Notes: generated from the letters alone by a model not told the origin. 64,000 bases of DNA from Terrisporobacter petrolearius (GCF_020748185.1 NZ_JAHZMO010000012.1:34520-98519); one strand, 5' to 3'; positions 46,082 through 55,362 are shown, numbered from the stretch's first letter. Program-made: numbers and translations.

Positions 46082-47149
46082 TTGAAAAAAATAAAATATT
46101 CTAGACTTTTTATACTGGGAGTATTTATATATTTAATATTTAAAGGAATATCTTTAATAATAGGATTAAATACATCTGTACTAGTATTAAAAGATGATTT
46201 TTATACTATGAAAACAAAGGAAAAAGGGATTGTAATAAGAGATGAATATTTAATAAAAAGTGATACTAATGGAACTTTATCTTTGTTGGTAAATCGTAAT
46301 GAAAAAGTTCAGAAATCTCAGAATATAGCTACTGTATATAATAATAATATAGATGAAGGTATCAATGAAGAATTAAAAAAATTAAAAGATGAAATAAAAG
46401 ATTTGGAAAGTGAAAACAATTCATTAAAAGTTGGGATATTATCTGTAAAGATAGAACAACTGAACATATTAGAAGAAAAAATTAGATCTAATTCTACTAA
46501 ATGTTCTGCAAGTGAATCAGGGGTTATATCTTACAAATATGATAATAATGAAAATAAATATGGAAGCGATTCTTTGTCTAATATTACTAAAGAAGATATA
46601 GATAACGCAAGTAACAATTATATACCAACTTCAGCCGACGGTGAAAAAGTAAAACAAGGTAATATTATAGCTAGAGTAGTGAATAATAATGATTGTTATA
46701 TGGCGTTTGTAAGAGAAGATAATAAGTTGTTTAATGAAGGTGATAGTGTTAAAATTGAAATTAAGGATAATAAAATAAATGGTGAAATATATAAAATATG
46801 TAAGAAGGATAATTATTCTATTGTAATAGTTAAATTTACGCAACAAAATATTGGAATTTATGATACAAGAGTGGAAGAATTTGATATAATATATAAACAA
46901 ATGGAAGCTTTAAGAATACCAAAAAAATCTTTAGTGAAAAAAGATAATAAAAAAGGTGTATATGTAATAAATGAAGAAAATAATAAGCCTGAATTTATAG
47001 AAATTAAAGGAATTTCTTTTGAAGACGATATTTATATCTATATAGACTTTAGAAGCAATGAAGCTAATGGAATGAATACGGTTAAATTACATGATAGAAT
47101 CATTTTAAAGCCAAATTTTATTAATAAAAGAATTGCAAAGATTAACTAG
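46082..47149 (+). CDS. HlyD-like membrane protein at the head of the ylmE-sepF cluster
   Basis: 355 residues: one N-terminal membrane segment (about 8-30), a lipoyl-like barrel half (KSDTNGTLSLLVNRNEKVQKSQNIATV), a coiled coil (about 90-140), the second half with SADGEKVKQGNIIARVV, and an outer beta-barrel region. This is the membrane-fusion-protein (HlyD) layout, but no ABC exporter is next to it, and in related clostridia such a gene precedes ylmE too. I infer a wall or division link rather than export; unproven. The start is TTG 46082, six bases after GAGGTG. Confidence 0.7.
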   Translation: MKKIKYSRLFILGVFIYLIFKGISLIIGLNTSVLVLKDDFYTMKTKEKGIVIRDEYLIKSDTNGTLSLLVNRNEKVQKSQNIATVYNNNIDEGINEELKKLKDEIKDLESENNSLKVGILSVKIEQLNILEEKIRSNSTKCSASESGVISYKYDNNENKYGSDSLSNITKEDIDNASNNYIPTSADGEKVKQGNIIARVVNNNDCYMAFVREDNKLFNEGDSVKIEIKDNKINGEIYKICKKDNYSIVIVKFTQQNIGIYDTRVEEFDIIYKQMEALRIPKKSLVKKDNKKGVYVINEENNKPEFIEIKGISFEDDIYIYIDFRSNEANGMNTVKLHDRIILKPNFINKRIAKIN

Positions 47150-47174
47150 TAAAATTAATAAGAAGGTGGTAATT

Positions 47175-47870
47175 ATGTCAATTAAAGATAATATAATATC
47201 CATTAAACGAAATATTGATAATATAAGAAAAGAAAGTAATAGACAAGAAGACGTGAATTTAATGGCGGTTACTAAAACTGTGGATGTAGATAAGGTTTTA
47301 GAGGCTATAGATGCAGGAATTACAGATATAGGTGAAAATAAACCGCAAGAACTAGCTAGAAAATATGAAATTATTGGTGATAAGGTTAGGTACCATTTAA
47401 TAGGAACTCTACAAACTAATAAAGTAAAGTATATAATTGATAAAGCTTATATGATTCACTCCTTAGACAGAATAGCTTTATGTGAAGAAATTCAAAAAAG
47501 AGCTGAAAAAATAGACAAAAATATTAATTGCTTGGTTCAAGTTAACATATCAAAAGAAGAAAGCAAACATGGACTTGAAGAGGAATCTGTAATAGATTTT
47601 GTTAAGAATGTATCGGCTAATTATAAAAATATACATACTAAAGGTTTAATGACAATGGCACCTTTTATAGATGATGATGAAGAAATAAGAAAAGTATTTA
47701 AAAGTTTAAAGAATTTATCATTGAAAATTAATGACTTAAATTTACCAAACGTAGAAATGGATACTTTGTCTATGGGGATGAGCCATGACTATAAAATAGC
47801 CATAGAAGAAGGAGCTACAATTATAAGAGTAGGAACTTCAATATTTGGTCAAAAAAATTATAATAAATAG
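47175..47870 (+). CDS. PLP homeostasis protein YlmE (YggS/PROSC family)
   Basis: A PLP-binding, single TIM-barrel protein of 231 residues. The PLP lysine is in LMAVTKTVD. GENKPQEL, HLIGTLQTNKVKYI and the C-terminal SMGMSHDYKIAIEEGATIIRVG are family marks. It balances vitamin B6 pools in other bacteria and shows no enzyme activity. The start is ATG 47175 after AAGGTGG; the frame is open upstream into the previous gene, without a binding site. It heads the conserved ylmE-sepF-yggT-ylmH-divIVA order. Confidence 0.9.
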   Translation: MSIKDNIISIKRNIDNIRKESNRQEDVNLMAVTKTVDVDKVLEAIDAGITDIGENKPQELARKYEIIGDKVRYHLIGTLQTNKVKYIIDKAYMIHSLDRIALCEEIQKRAEKIDKNINCLVQVNISKEESKHGLEEESVIDFVKNVSANYKNIHTKGLMTMAPFIDDDEEIRKVFKSLKNLSLKINDLNLPNVEMDTLSMGMSHDYKIAIEEGATIIRVGTSIFGQKNYNK

Positions 47871-47893
47871 AAAATATTAGGGAGGAATATAAA

Positions 47894-48364
47894 ATGAGTG
47901 AAGGATTTATAAAGAAGTTTAAAGATTGGATGTCAATTGATGAAGAAGAATACGATGGAGACGATGAAGGATACGATGGTATTCAAGAAGAACAAGATCA
48001 AGAAGAACCTAAATTAGAAGCTGCTAACTCTCATGTAACAAGAAGCAGCAAAGTAGTTAATATACATACTAATAGTCAAATGAAAGTGGTTATTGCCGAA
48101 CCTAAAAAATATGACGATGTAACGATAATTGCTGATCATCTAAGACAAAGAAGAGCGGTAATTGTTAACTTAGAAAGTGTAGAAGAAGAGCCAGAACTTA
48201 AAAAATCTATATACTATTTTATAAGTGGGGCAGTTTATATATTGGATGGAAGTATGCAAAAGGTTTCTAAGTCAATATTTATATTAGCACCAAACAACGT
48301 GGATATAGATGCAAATATAAAAAAAGAATTAGAAAGTAAAGCATTTTTTCCGTGGCAAAAATAA
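47894..48364 (+). CDS. sepF: Cell division protein SepF
   Basis: A 156-residue cytoplasmic FtsZ-membrane linker. An N-terminal amphipathic helix (MSEGFIKKFKDWM) binds membrane, an acidic linker (about 15-60) follows, and the C-terminal domain (about 65-150, VVIAEPKKYDDVTIIADHLRQRRAVIVNL) forms rings. No FtsA is found in the window, so SepF is likely the main membrane tether for the FtsZ encoded at 26 kb. GGGAGG precedes the ATG. Confidence 0.94.
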   Translation: MSEGFIKKFKDWMSIDEEEYDGDDEGYDGIQEEQDQEEPKLEAANSHVTRSSKVVNIHTNSQMKVVIAEPKKYDDVTIIADHLRQRRAVIVNLESVEEEPELKKSIYYFISGAVYILDGSMQKVSKSIFILAPNNVDIDANIKKELESKAFFPWQK

Positions 48365-48383
48365 TACATAAAGGAGAAAAACC

Positions 48384-48644
48384 ATGCAAATGATAGCCGT
48401 ATTGCTTATTAAGCTTTTAAACATACTAACTTGGCTTATTATAATACAATGTTTAATGTCTTGGTTTCCAGGAGCTAGATATTCAAAAGCATATGAAATA
48501 TTAAGTATGTTTACTGAGCCTTTAGTAGGTCCTATTAGAGAAGTTTTATTTAGATACATAGATATTCCAATTGATTTTTCCCCAATCATAGCTTTCTTTG
48601 TAATATCAATGGTTAAAAATCTAATATATAGTTTGGTTTGGTAG
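48384..48644 (+). CDS. YggT-family membrane protein
   Basis: 86 residues with two hydrophobic segments (about 4-26 and 62-84). LIIIQCLMSWFPGAR and GPIREVLFRYID are YggT marks. Role unknown; constant company of sepF and ylmH in Firmicutes. AAGGAG precedes the ATG. Confidence 0.88.
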   Translation: MQMIAVLLIKLLNILTWLIIIQCLMSWFPGARYSKAYEILSMFTEPLVGPIREVLFRYIDIPIDFSPIIAFFVISMVKNLIYSLVW

Positions 48645-48657
48645 AATAGATAATAAA

Positions 48658-49443
48658 ATGGACAAGTTAAAATTAACAGCTCATATTAAAGATATAGACT
48701 TAAAAAATAAGATGTTTAGGATAATTGATAAAGCGAATGGCTGTTTAAAAAATTATGATGTAAGATTTAGTGATTTTCTAAATCCATTTGAAGTGGAAAG
48801 TGCTAAAGCTATTTTAAATGTCAATGATGACCTAAAATACACAGTTGATGGTGGATATGATGAAAGTGAACGAAAAATAGTATTTATTTATCCGTTTTAT
48901 ATGGATTATGAAGATATAAATGAAACCTTGCGATTTATACAAATTGAAGGAAATTTCAAGTTTAAATCAATCAGTCATAAAGATTATCTGGGTTCTTTGT
49001 TAAGTCTAGGTATAAAGAGAGAAAAAATTGGAGATATAATTATACATGAGAACTTTTGTCAGGTAATAGTTACATTTGATATATGTGATTTTATTTTAAT
49101 GAACTTAGAAAAGGTTGCTAGGAATAATGTGAAATTGAAAGAAATTTCTAGGAAAGAGGTTGTTTACAATCCACCTAATTATAAAGAAATCAACTTTACG
49201 GTTTCTTCTAGTAGAATAGATTGTATAATAAGTGGTTTATATAATATATCAAGGCAAGAAAGTGCTAAGTTAATAAGTAATGAAAAAGTTCAGGTAAATT
49301 ATGAAAAGATCACATCTTGTTCAAAAGAAATAAAATCAGAGTCTTTAATCTCTGTCAGGGGAAAAGGGAGATCACAAATAAATAATATTGGTGGTTTAAC
49401 AAAAAAAGGAAAAATAAAAGTTCAAGGAAAATTATTATTGTAG
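48658..49443 (+). CDS. YlmH-type RNA-binding protein with S4 domain
   Basis: 261 residues: an N-terminal YlmH domain (about 1-170, with RFSDFLNPFEVESAKAIL) and a C-terminal S4 RNA-binding domain (SSSRIDCIISGLYNISRQESAKLI, about 180-245). Known YlmH proteins act on stalled ribosomes (RqcP-type relatives) and were first noted near division genes. No strong binding site before ATG 48658; yggT stops 14 bases upstream, so coupling is possible. Confidence 0.87.
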   Translation: MDKLKLTAHIKDIDLKNKMFRIIDKANGCLKNYDVRFSDFLNPFEVESAKAILNVNDDLKYTVDGGYDESERKIVFIYPFYMDYEDINETLRFIQIEGNFKFKSISHKDYLGSLLSLGIKREKIGDIIIHENFCQVIVTFDICDFILMNLEKVARNNVKLKEISRKEVVYNPPNYKEINFTVSSSRIDCIISGLYNISRQESAKLISNEKVQVNYEKITSCSKEIKSESLISVRGKGRSQINNIGGLTKKGKIKVQGKLLL

Positions 49444-49454
49444 GAGGAAAATAT

Positions 49455-49997
49455 ATGATAACTCCAATGGACATAGAAAATAAAGAGTTTAAAAAGGGAT
49501 TTAGGGGATACCATGAAGATGAGGTTGATGAATTCTTAGATAAAGTAAAAGAAGATTTTGAAAATCTATATAGAGAAAATTTAGATTTAAAAGAAAAAAT
49601 TAAATTATATCAAGAACAAGTGAGCAGATATAAAACTATAGAGAAAACTTTAAACGATACTTTAATTACTGCTCAAACGGCAGCTAAGGATACTTGTGAT
49701 GCTGCAAACAAGAAGGCAAAAATAATAGTAGAAGATGCTGAACTAAAATCTAAACAAATTATTGAAAATTGTAAAGAAAGAATAGTAGTCTTAACAAAAG
49801 AATATGATGATTTAGTTAAAGAGTTTAAAATTTTTAGAAATAAATTTAAGTCTTTAATTCAAGATGAAATGACAAACATAGATGAGATTTTCTTTAATGT
49901 AGATGAGCACTGTAATGAATCATTCAATATGATTGATTTGCCTGAAGATGATAATAGCATTTTAGCAGAGGATGAAGTGGCCTCATCAATGGAATAA
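49455..49997 (+). CDS. divIVA: DivIVA-family cell division protein
   Basis: 180 residues. The N-terminal membrane-binding and curvature-sensing part (MITPMDIENKEFKKGFRGYHEDEVDEFLDKV) is followed by a long coiled coil (about 35-155) and an acidic tail. It marks poles and septa and recruits partners. TAGGAGG precedes the ATG. Last gene of the cluster, before the ileS T-box promoter. Confidence 0.93.
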   Translation: MITPMDIENKEFKKGFRGYHEDEVDEFLDKVKEDFENLYRENLDLKEKIKLYQEQVSRYKTIEKTLNDTLITAQTAAKDTCDAANKKAKIIVEDAELKSKQIIENCKERIVVLTKEYDDLVKEFKIFRNKFKSLIQDEMTNIDEIFFNVDEHCNESFNMIDLPEDDNSILAEDEVASSME

Positions 49998-50022
49998 TAA
50001 AAATGTTTAAATAATAATTATG

Positions 50023-50051
50023 TTGACTGAAAAGATAAGTTATTGTATACT
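50023..50051 (+). promoter_or_regulatory. Promoter of the ileS T-box transcript
   Basis: TTGACT (50023-50028), 17 bases, TATACT (50046-50051). The start would be near 50058, just before the T-box leader. Confidence 0.65.
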
Positions 50052-50074
50052 TTAAGAATATAATTATATATTAA

Positions 50075-50320
50075 AAAAAGCAATGATGGAGAGAGTAAAC
50101 TTTTGGATATTTTACAGAGAGTTGGATAAGCTGAGAACCAATGTATTGAATAAAGTTGAAGATCACTCTGGAGCTGCAGGCTGAAAGATTTTAATTAATT
50201 AAGCTGTGCCGGTTAGTGCCGTTAAACTATAGAGTGTTATATATATTTTTAAGTATATGTAGAACTAGGGTGGTAACGCGATTTCAACTCGTCCCTTTTA
50301 TTAGGGGACGGGTTTTTTTA
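50075..50320 (+). ncRNA. T-box riboswitch, isoleucine-specific
   Basis: The leader shows the T-box core AGGGTGGTAACGCG (50267-50280), which binds the tRNA acceptor end, and Stem I with its AGAGAGTTGG (5') and CACTCTGGAG (3') sides. The specifier codon is read as ATC (Ile, 50162-50164), before the purine A and the closing CTCTGG. The terminator AACTCGTCCCTTT/AGGGGACGGGTT with a T-run lies at 50286-50318. Uncharged tRNA-Ile should relieve termination and raise ileS expression. The specifier fits the downstream gene. Confidence 0.95.
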
Positions 50321-50448
50321 TATTCAAAATATCATATTTTTAATTAAATTAACCGAAGTTATAAATATTCGAATTGGCATTTAAGTCAATAAAAATGGGA
50401 ATAATTAAATTTTATACTAATAAATAATCAAGAAAGGGTGAACTTAAC

Positions 50449-53400
50449 ATGGCAAAATTTAAGCCACTAGTGGATTCTTCAGTAAAAGATGCTGAGGGTC
50501 AAGTGTCAGAATATTGGAAAGAAATAGGTATACTAGAAAGAACATTAGAAAAAGGACAAAATGATCCTAGCTTTGTATTCTATGAAGGACCTCCAACAGC
50601 AAATGGTAACCCAGGTATACACCATGTTGTTGCTAGAACTTTAAAAGACTGGGTTTGTAGATATAAAACGATGAGTGGATATCAAGTTAAAAGAAAAGCT
50701 GGATGGGATACTCATGGATTACCAGTAGAGCTTCAAGTTGAAAAACAATTAGGTTTAACTAATAAGCAACAAATAGAAGAGTATGGTATAGCTGAATTTA
50801 ACCAAAAATGTAGAGAGTCAGTATTTTCTTACGAAAGTAAATGGAGAAATATGACAGAAAGAATGGCTTATGAGGTTGATTTAGATAATCCATACATAAC
50901 ATTAGATAATAACTATATAGAATCAGTTTGGTGGATATTAGATAAATTCAATAAAGAAGGATACATATATGAAGGACATAAGATACTTCCATACTGTCCA
51001 AGATGTGGAACAGGTCTTGCTTCCCATGAGGTTGCTCAAGGATATAAAGAAGTAAAAACTAATACAGTTGTAGCTAAGTTCAAAAGAAAAGATGTTGAAA
51101 ATGAGTACTTCTTAGCTTGGACAACTACTCCTTGGACTCTACCTTCAAATGTTGCATTAACAGTAAACGGAGAAGTAGATTATTTAAAAGTTAAAAAAGA
51201 TGATGAAATATACTATGTTTCAAAACCTTTAGCTAATAAAGTTTTAGGAGAAGGGACTTATGAAATATTAGAAGAGATGAAAGGTGCTGACTTAGAAAGT
51301 GTTGAATATGAACAATTAATGCCATTTGTAACTACTGATGAAAAAGCATTCTTCATAACCTTAGGAGATTATGTAACAACTGAAGATGGTACAGGCATAG
51401 TTCATACTGCTCCGGCTTTTGGAGAAGATGACTACAACTTAGGAAGAAAGTACAATTTACCAGTATTACAACCTGTTGATGAAAGTGGTAAATTTACAGC
51501 TACTCCATGGGAAGGCAAATTTGTTATGGAAGATGGTTTAGACGTTGAAATAATAAAATGGTTAGCAAAAGAAAATAAATTATTCTCAAAAATAAAAGTA
51601 GAACATAATTACCCACACTGCTGGAGATGTCAAACTCCACTTGTATACTACGCAAAACCAAGCTGGTATATAGAAATGACAAAACTAAAAGATAAATTAA
51701 TAGAAAATAATAATGGTGTTAACTGGTATCCAAAATTCGTTGGTGAAGGAAGATTTGGTAACTGGTTAGAAAACTTAAATGACTGGGCAGTATCAAGAAC
51801 AAGATACTGGGGTACTCCACTTAATGTATGGAGATGTGAATGCGGTCATAAACAGTCAGTAGGATCTAGAGAAGAATTAGCTGCTAAAGCAATAGAAAAT
51901 ATAGATCCAAAAACTGTAGAGCTTCATAGACCTTATGTTGATGATATACATTTAAAATGTGAATGTTGTGGTAAACCAATGACAAGAGTGACAGAAGTTA
52001 TAGATTGTTGGTTTGATAGTGGTGCAATGCCATTTGCTCAACATCACTACCCATTTGAAAATAAAGAAAACTTTGATCAATTATTCCCTGCAGATTATAT
52101 ATGTGAAGGGATAGATCAAACTAGAGGATGGTTCTATTCTTTACTTGCCATATCTACGTTTGTAACAGGGAAGGCTCCTTACAAGAATGTACTTGTTAAT
52201 GACCTTGTTCTTGATAAAGATGGTAAGAAAATGAGTAAATCTAGAGGAAATACAGTAGATCCGTTTGAGTTATTCGATAAATACGGAGCAGATGCTCTTA
52301 GATGGTATTTATTATACGTATCTCCACCATGGACACCAATAAGATTTGACGAATCAGGTCTTAGGGAAGTGCAAAGCAAGTTCATAGGAACTGTTAAAAA
52401 CGTATATAATTTCTTTGCTTTATATGCAAATACAGATAACGTAAATCCTAATGATTTCTTTGTTGACTACAAAGATAGACCAGAACTTGATAGATGGATA
52501 TTATCAAGATTCAATCATTTAAAGAAAGAAACTGAAGAAAATTTAGAAATATTCGAAGTTAACAAAACGATAAGAAGTATACAAGCTTTCATAAATGACG
52601 ATTTATCAAACTGGTATATTAGACGTTCTAGAAGAAGATTCTGGGCTACTGAGTTAACAGAAGATAAAAAAGCAGTATACAATACTACTTATGAATTATT
52701 AACTGAACTTTGTAGAATGATAGCTCCATTTGCTCCACATCTTTCTGAAGAAATATACAGAGATTTAACTAATGAAGAATCAGTTCACTTAGCGTCATAC
52801 CCAAGAGCTAATGAAGAATTAATAGATTTAGAATTAGAAGAAAAAATGGAAATAACTAAAGCTTTAGTTGCTTTAGGTAGGGCATCTAGAGAAGAAAGTA
52901 AAATAAAAGTTCGTCAACCAATCCAAAAAGTTTTAGTTGATGGAAAATATGAAGCTCAAATAAGTGATGTTGTAGACTTGATAAAAGAAGAACTTAACGT
53001 TAAAGAAGTTGTGTTTGCAGCTGATTTAAGTGAATATATGAACTACAGCTTAAAACCAAACTTCAAAGCTTTAGGACCTGTTTTAGGTAAAAAAATGGGA
53101 ATGTTTGCTGGAGTTTTAGGAAAATTAAATGCTAATGAAGTAGTACCTAAGTTAGAATCTGGGGAAAAAGTAGCAGTTGATTTAGTTGGAGAAACATTTG
53201 AATTTGGCAAAGATGAAGTACTAATAAATATATCTTCTAAAGAAGGATTCGATGTATGTATGGAAAATAACATATTTGTAATTCTAGATACAAACTTAAC
53301 TCCAGAATTAATAGAAGAAGGATATGCAAGAGAGTTCATATCAAAAGTTCAACAATTAAGAAAATCTAATGACTTTGAAGTACTAGATAATATTGATATA

Positions 53401-53562
53401 AAATTCTGTGGTGATGATGAAATATCTAAGGCTATAAGTAATTTTGATGAATATATCAAAAACGAAACTTTAGCAATAGATATAGAAAGAGTAGAAGATA
53501 ATACTTTAGAAGTGTTTGACTTAAATGGACATGATACAGGAATAAAGGTTATTAGAAAATAA
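50449..53562 (+). CDS. ileS: Isoleucyl-tRNA synthetase, IleRS2 type
   Basis: Class I synthetase of 1037 residues, the longer, eukaryote-like IleRS2 form. The first signature motif is Gly56-Ile-His58-His59 (NPGIHHV) where class I enzymes normally have HxGH, that is, the outer residues are swapped; the second, KMSKS, is at 594-598. The editing domain (about 190-400) and the C-terminal anticodon and zinc parts are complete. Cysteine pairs such as CPRCG and CECCG suggest zinc. IleRS2 enzymes resist mupirocin. AAAGGGTGA precedes the ATG. Regulated by the T-box. Confidence 0.96.
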   Translation: MAKFKPLVDSSVKDAEGQVSEYWKEIGILERTLEKGQNDPSFVFYEGPPTANGNPGIHHVVARTLKDWVCRYKTMSGYQVKRKAGWDTHGLPVELQVEKQLGLTNKQQIEEYGIAEFNQKCRESVFSYESKWRNMTERMAYEVDLDNPYITLDNNYIESVWWILDKFNKEGYIYEGHKILPYCPRCGTGLASHEVAQGYKEVKTNTVVAKFKRKDVENEYFLAWTTTPWTLPSNVALTVNGEVDYLKVKKDDEIYYVSKPLANKVLGEGTYEILEEMKGADLESVEYEQLMPFVTTDEKAFFITLGDYVTTEDGTGIVHTAPAFGEDDYNLGRKYNLPVLQPVDESGKFTATPWEGKFVMEDGLDVEIIKWLAKENKLFSKIKVEHNYPHCWRCQTPLVYYAKPSWYIEMTKLKDKLIENNNGVNWYPKFVGEGRFGNWLENLNDWAVSRTRYWGTPLNVWRCECGHKQSVGSREELAAKAIENIDPKTVELHRPYVDDIHLKCECCGKPMTRVTEVIDCWFDSGAMPFAQHHYPFENKENFDQLFPADYICEGIDQTRGWFYSLLAISTFVTGKAPYKNVLVNDLVLDKDGKKMSKSRGNTVDPFELFDKYGADALRWYLLYVSPPWTPIRFDESGLREVQSKFIGTVKNVYNFFALYANTDNVNPNDFFVDYKDRPELDRWILSRFNHLKKETEENLEIFEVNKTIRSIQAFINDDLSNWYIRRSRRRFWATELTEDKKAVYNTTYELLTELCRMIAPFAPHLSEEIYRDLTNEESVHLASYPRANEELIDLELEEKMEITKALVALGRASREESKIKVRQPIQKVLVDGKYEAQISDVVDLIKEELNVKEVVFAADLSEYMNYSLKPNFKALGPVLGKKMGMFAGVLGKLNANEVVPKLESGEKVAVDLVGETFEFGKDEVLINISSKEGFDVCMENNIFVILDTNLTPELIEEGYAREFISKVQQLRKSNDFEVLDNIDIKFCGDDEISKAISNFDEYIKNETLAIDIERVEDNTLEVFDLNGHDTGIKVIRK

Positions 53563-53578
53563 TAACTTAATAGAATAA

Positions 53579-53626
53579 AAGAACTACCTCTTAGTTAATA
53601 ACTATAAAGAGGTAGTTCTATTTTTA
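53579..53626. terminator. Bidirectional terminator, ileS / tetR
   Basis: AGAACTACCTCTT (53580-53592) pairs with 53607-53619, with a further small hairpin in the loop; T-rich on the plus side and moderately so on the minus side. It overlaps the tetR stop. Confidence 0.75.
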
Positions 53627-54198
53627 TTTGAATAATCTATTAAGAATTTAGCTATTTCTACGTAAGGTATTTTTTCACTTTTTAAAAGGGCTTGTATTAC
53701 TAGTCCATCTACTATAGACATTAATAAAAATGAAGCGCCTTTTGCATGTGATTTGTTGCTTATAATTTGCGTCATTTGATTTTCTAAAGTAGTTCTCCAC
53801 TCAACATATTTAAGACCGATTCTATCTCTTAATGCATTATTACCCATTATTGCTTCGCAAATTAAATACATATGAATTCTACCGGTACTTTCAATGTTTG
53901 AAATATTTTTAAGAACTACTAATACAAATTCTTCTGTAGTAAAATGAAAATTTATTTCTTTTAAACAATCCAGTAATGCTTCTGATATTATACTTAAATG
54001 ATTATCTGCTATGTCGAATATAATATCGTCTTTTGATGAATAATGATAGTATAATGTGCCCTTGCTTATGTTAACTTCTCTTGCAATATCTGCTAAAGAA
54101 GTATTGTTTATGCCATTTTTAGTCATTAAATCAATAGAAGTTAATAAAATCTTTTCCTTCATGTTGTGATTTTGTTTGGTTCCTCTATCTAATTTCAT
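53602..54198 (-). CDS. TetR-family transcriptional regulator
   Basis: 198 residues. The N-terminal helix-turn-helix (about 13-60; TSLADIAREVNISKGTLYYHYSSKDDII) is a textbook TetR DNA-binding domain, while the helical ligand-binding domain is unassignable. It is divergent from degV, with a palindrome (54333-54348) just after the degV promoter, so I infer that it represses degV; its ligand may be a fatty acid or lipid, which is a guess from the partner. AGGAAGG precedes the ATG. Confidence 0.85.
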   Translation of the reverse strand: MKLDRGTKQNHNMKEKILLTSIDLMTKNGINNTSLADIAREVNISKGTLYYHYSSKDDIIFDIADNHLSIISEALLDCLKEINFHFTTEEFVLVVLKNISNIESTGRIHMYLICEAIMGNNALRDRIGLKYVEWRTTLENQMTQIISNKSHAKGASFLLMSIVDGLVIQALLKSEKIPYVEIAKFLIDYSNKNRTTSL

Positions 54199-54233
54199 AT
54201 TATAAACCTTCCTAACTTTACTTATCTACACCT

Positions 54234-54262
54234 ATTATAATGTCACAAAAAAATATTGTCAA
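54234..54262 (-). promoter_or_regulatory. Sigma-A promoter of tetR
   Basis: Read on the minus strand: TTGACA (54262-54257), 17 bases, TATAAT (54239-54234). Both hexamers perfect. Confidence 0.75.
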
Positions 54263-54292
54263 ACTACAAAAAACATTTTCATTCTATAAATA

Positions 54293-54321
54293 TTGACAAA
54301 AATCTTTATAAAAGATAAAAT
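54293..54321 (+). promoter_or_regulatory. Sigma-A promoter of degV
   Basis: TTGACA (54293-54298), 17 bases, TAAAAT (54316-54321). It faces away from the tetR promoter, 30 bases between the -35 boxes. Confidence 0.7.
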
Positions 54322-54332
54322 ATACTTATTGT

Positions 54333-54348
54333 TCGGTCAGTTGACCGA
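54333..54348. promoter_or_regulatory. Palindromic operator, probably for the TetR protein
   Basis: TCGGTCA-GT-TGACCGA, two perfect 7-base arms, beginning about 5 bases after the predicted degV transcription start. G+C-rich against its surroundings. The position would block transcription of degV when bound. Confidence 0.65.
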
Positions 54349-54383
54349 TTTGATGTACTATATTTAAGGAGAGGTATTTTTGA

Positions 54384-55229
54384 ATGAAAAATATTAAATT
54401 AATAACAGATGGTAGTTGTGATCTTTCTAAGGAAATTATAGAGAGTAGTAAAGTTGAAATAGTAGATGTAATGGTTTCTTTTGGAGATAAAAGTTATTCA
54501 ACAAGAACAGATATAACTATACCTGAGTTTTATGAAATGATGAAAGATTATAGTGAATTACCAAAAACATCATGTCCATCTCCTAATCAATTCTTAGATG
54601 CATTTGATTGTGAGGAAGACAACATTATAGTATTATGTTTAACAAGCAAATTATCAGGCATCTATAATAGTGCAGTACTTGCTAAAAATATGTATGAAGA
54701 AGAAAACAAAAGCAAAAAGAGAATAGAAATAATAGATTCTACTACAGGCTCAATCGGTCAAGCATTATTAGTATCAAAAATTGCAAATATGATAGATGAA
54801 GACAAAAGTATGGATGAAATAGTAAAGTCTATTGAAAAACTAAAACATGAGTTAGTATTTTATGGTGCTTTACACACTTTAGAAAATGCAATAAAGGGTG
54901 GAAGAATAAATGCTTTAGCAGGAAAAATAATAGGTGCTTTAAACTTGAAAGCCATTGTTCATATTGCTGATGGTTTAGTTAAGCCTATAGATAAAGCTAG
55001 AGGAGATAAAAACTCAATAAATAAAGTCATAGATTATATAAAAAATAATGTAAATAAAACAAGTGGAACTAAATTAGCTATAGGACATGCAAATTGCCCA
55101 GAAAGAGCTATGAAAGTAAAAGAAGTATTGGAAAACTATCATGACTTCAAAGAAGTTTATGTTACGGAAATAGGTCCATCTATGGGTGTTTATACATCAG
55201 AAGGCGCAGTATTGGTGGCAGTTATATAG
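54384..55229 (+). CDS. DegV-family fatty-acid-binding protein
   Basis: 281 residues, the FakB/DegV fold that holds a fatty acid for the FakA kinase. Marks: LITDGSCDLS at the start, KTSCPSPNQF, LTSKLSGIYNSA (loop that holds the fatty acid head group), and GPSMGVYTSEGAVLVAVI at the end. No fakA lies next to it. AGGAGAGG is ten bases before ATG 54384; a TGA stands directly upstream, so this start is fixed. Confidence 0.9.
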   Translation: MKNIKLITDGSCDLSKEIIESSKVEIVDVMVSFGDKSYSTRTDITIPEFYEMMKDYSELPKTSCPSPNQFLDAFDCEEDNIIVLCLTSKLSGIYNSAVLAKNMYEEENKSKKRIEIIDSTTGSIGQALLVSKIANMIDEDKSMDEIVKSIEKLKHELVFYGALHTLENAIKGGRINALAGKIIGALNLKAIVHIADGLVKPIDKARGDKNSINKVIDYIKNNVNKTSGTKLAIGHANCPERAMKVKEVLENYHDFKEVYVTEIGPSMGVYTSEGAVLVAVI

Positions 55230-55286
55230 ATTTGGCTTCTTGACAAATTTATATATAAAACATATCATTAAATATATTGAAAATAT

Positions 55287-55314
55287 CCGTTCTAATTTAT
55301 TAGAACGGTTTTTT
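55287..55314 (+). terminator. Rho-independent terminator of degV
   Basis: CCGTTCTAA/TTAGAACGG, four-base loop, six T. Confidence 0.85.
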
Positions 55315-55362
55315 AATAATAACTATGTTATTATTAAAAATGAACGTAAACTAGGAGGAAAA

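Noticed and set aside
55186..55362. Upstream extension of the nucleosidase gene
   Set aside because: It would overlap degV and read through its terminator hairpin. AGGAGG before ATG 55363 and the family N-terminus settle the start.
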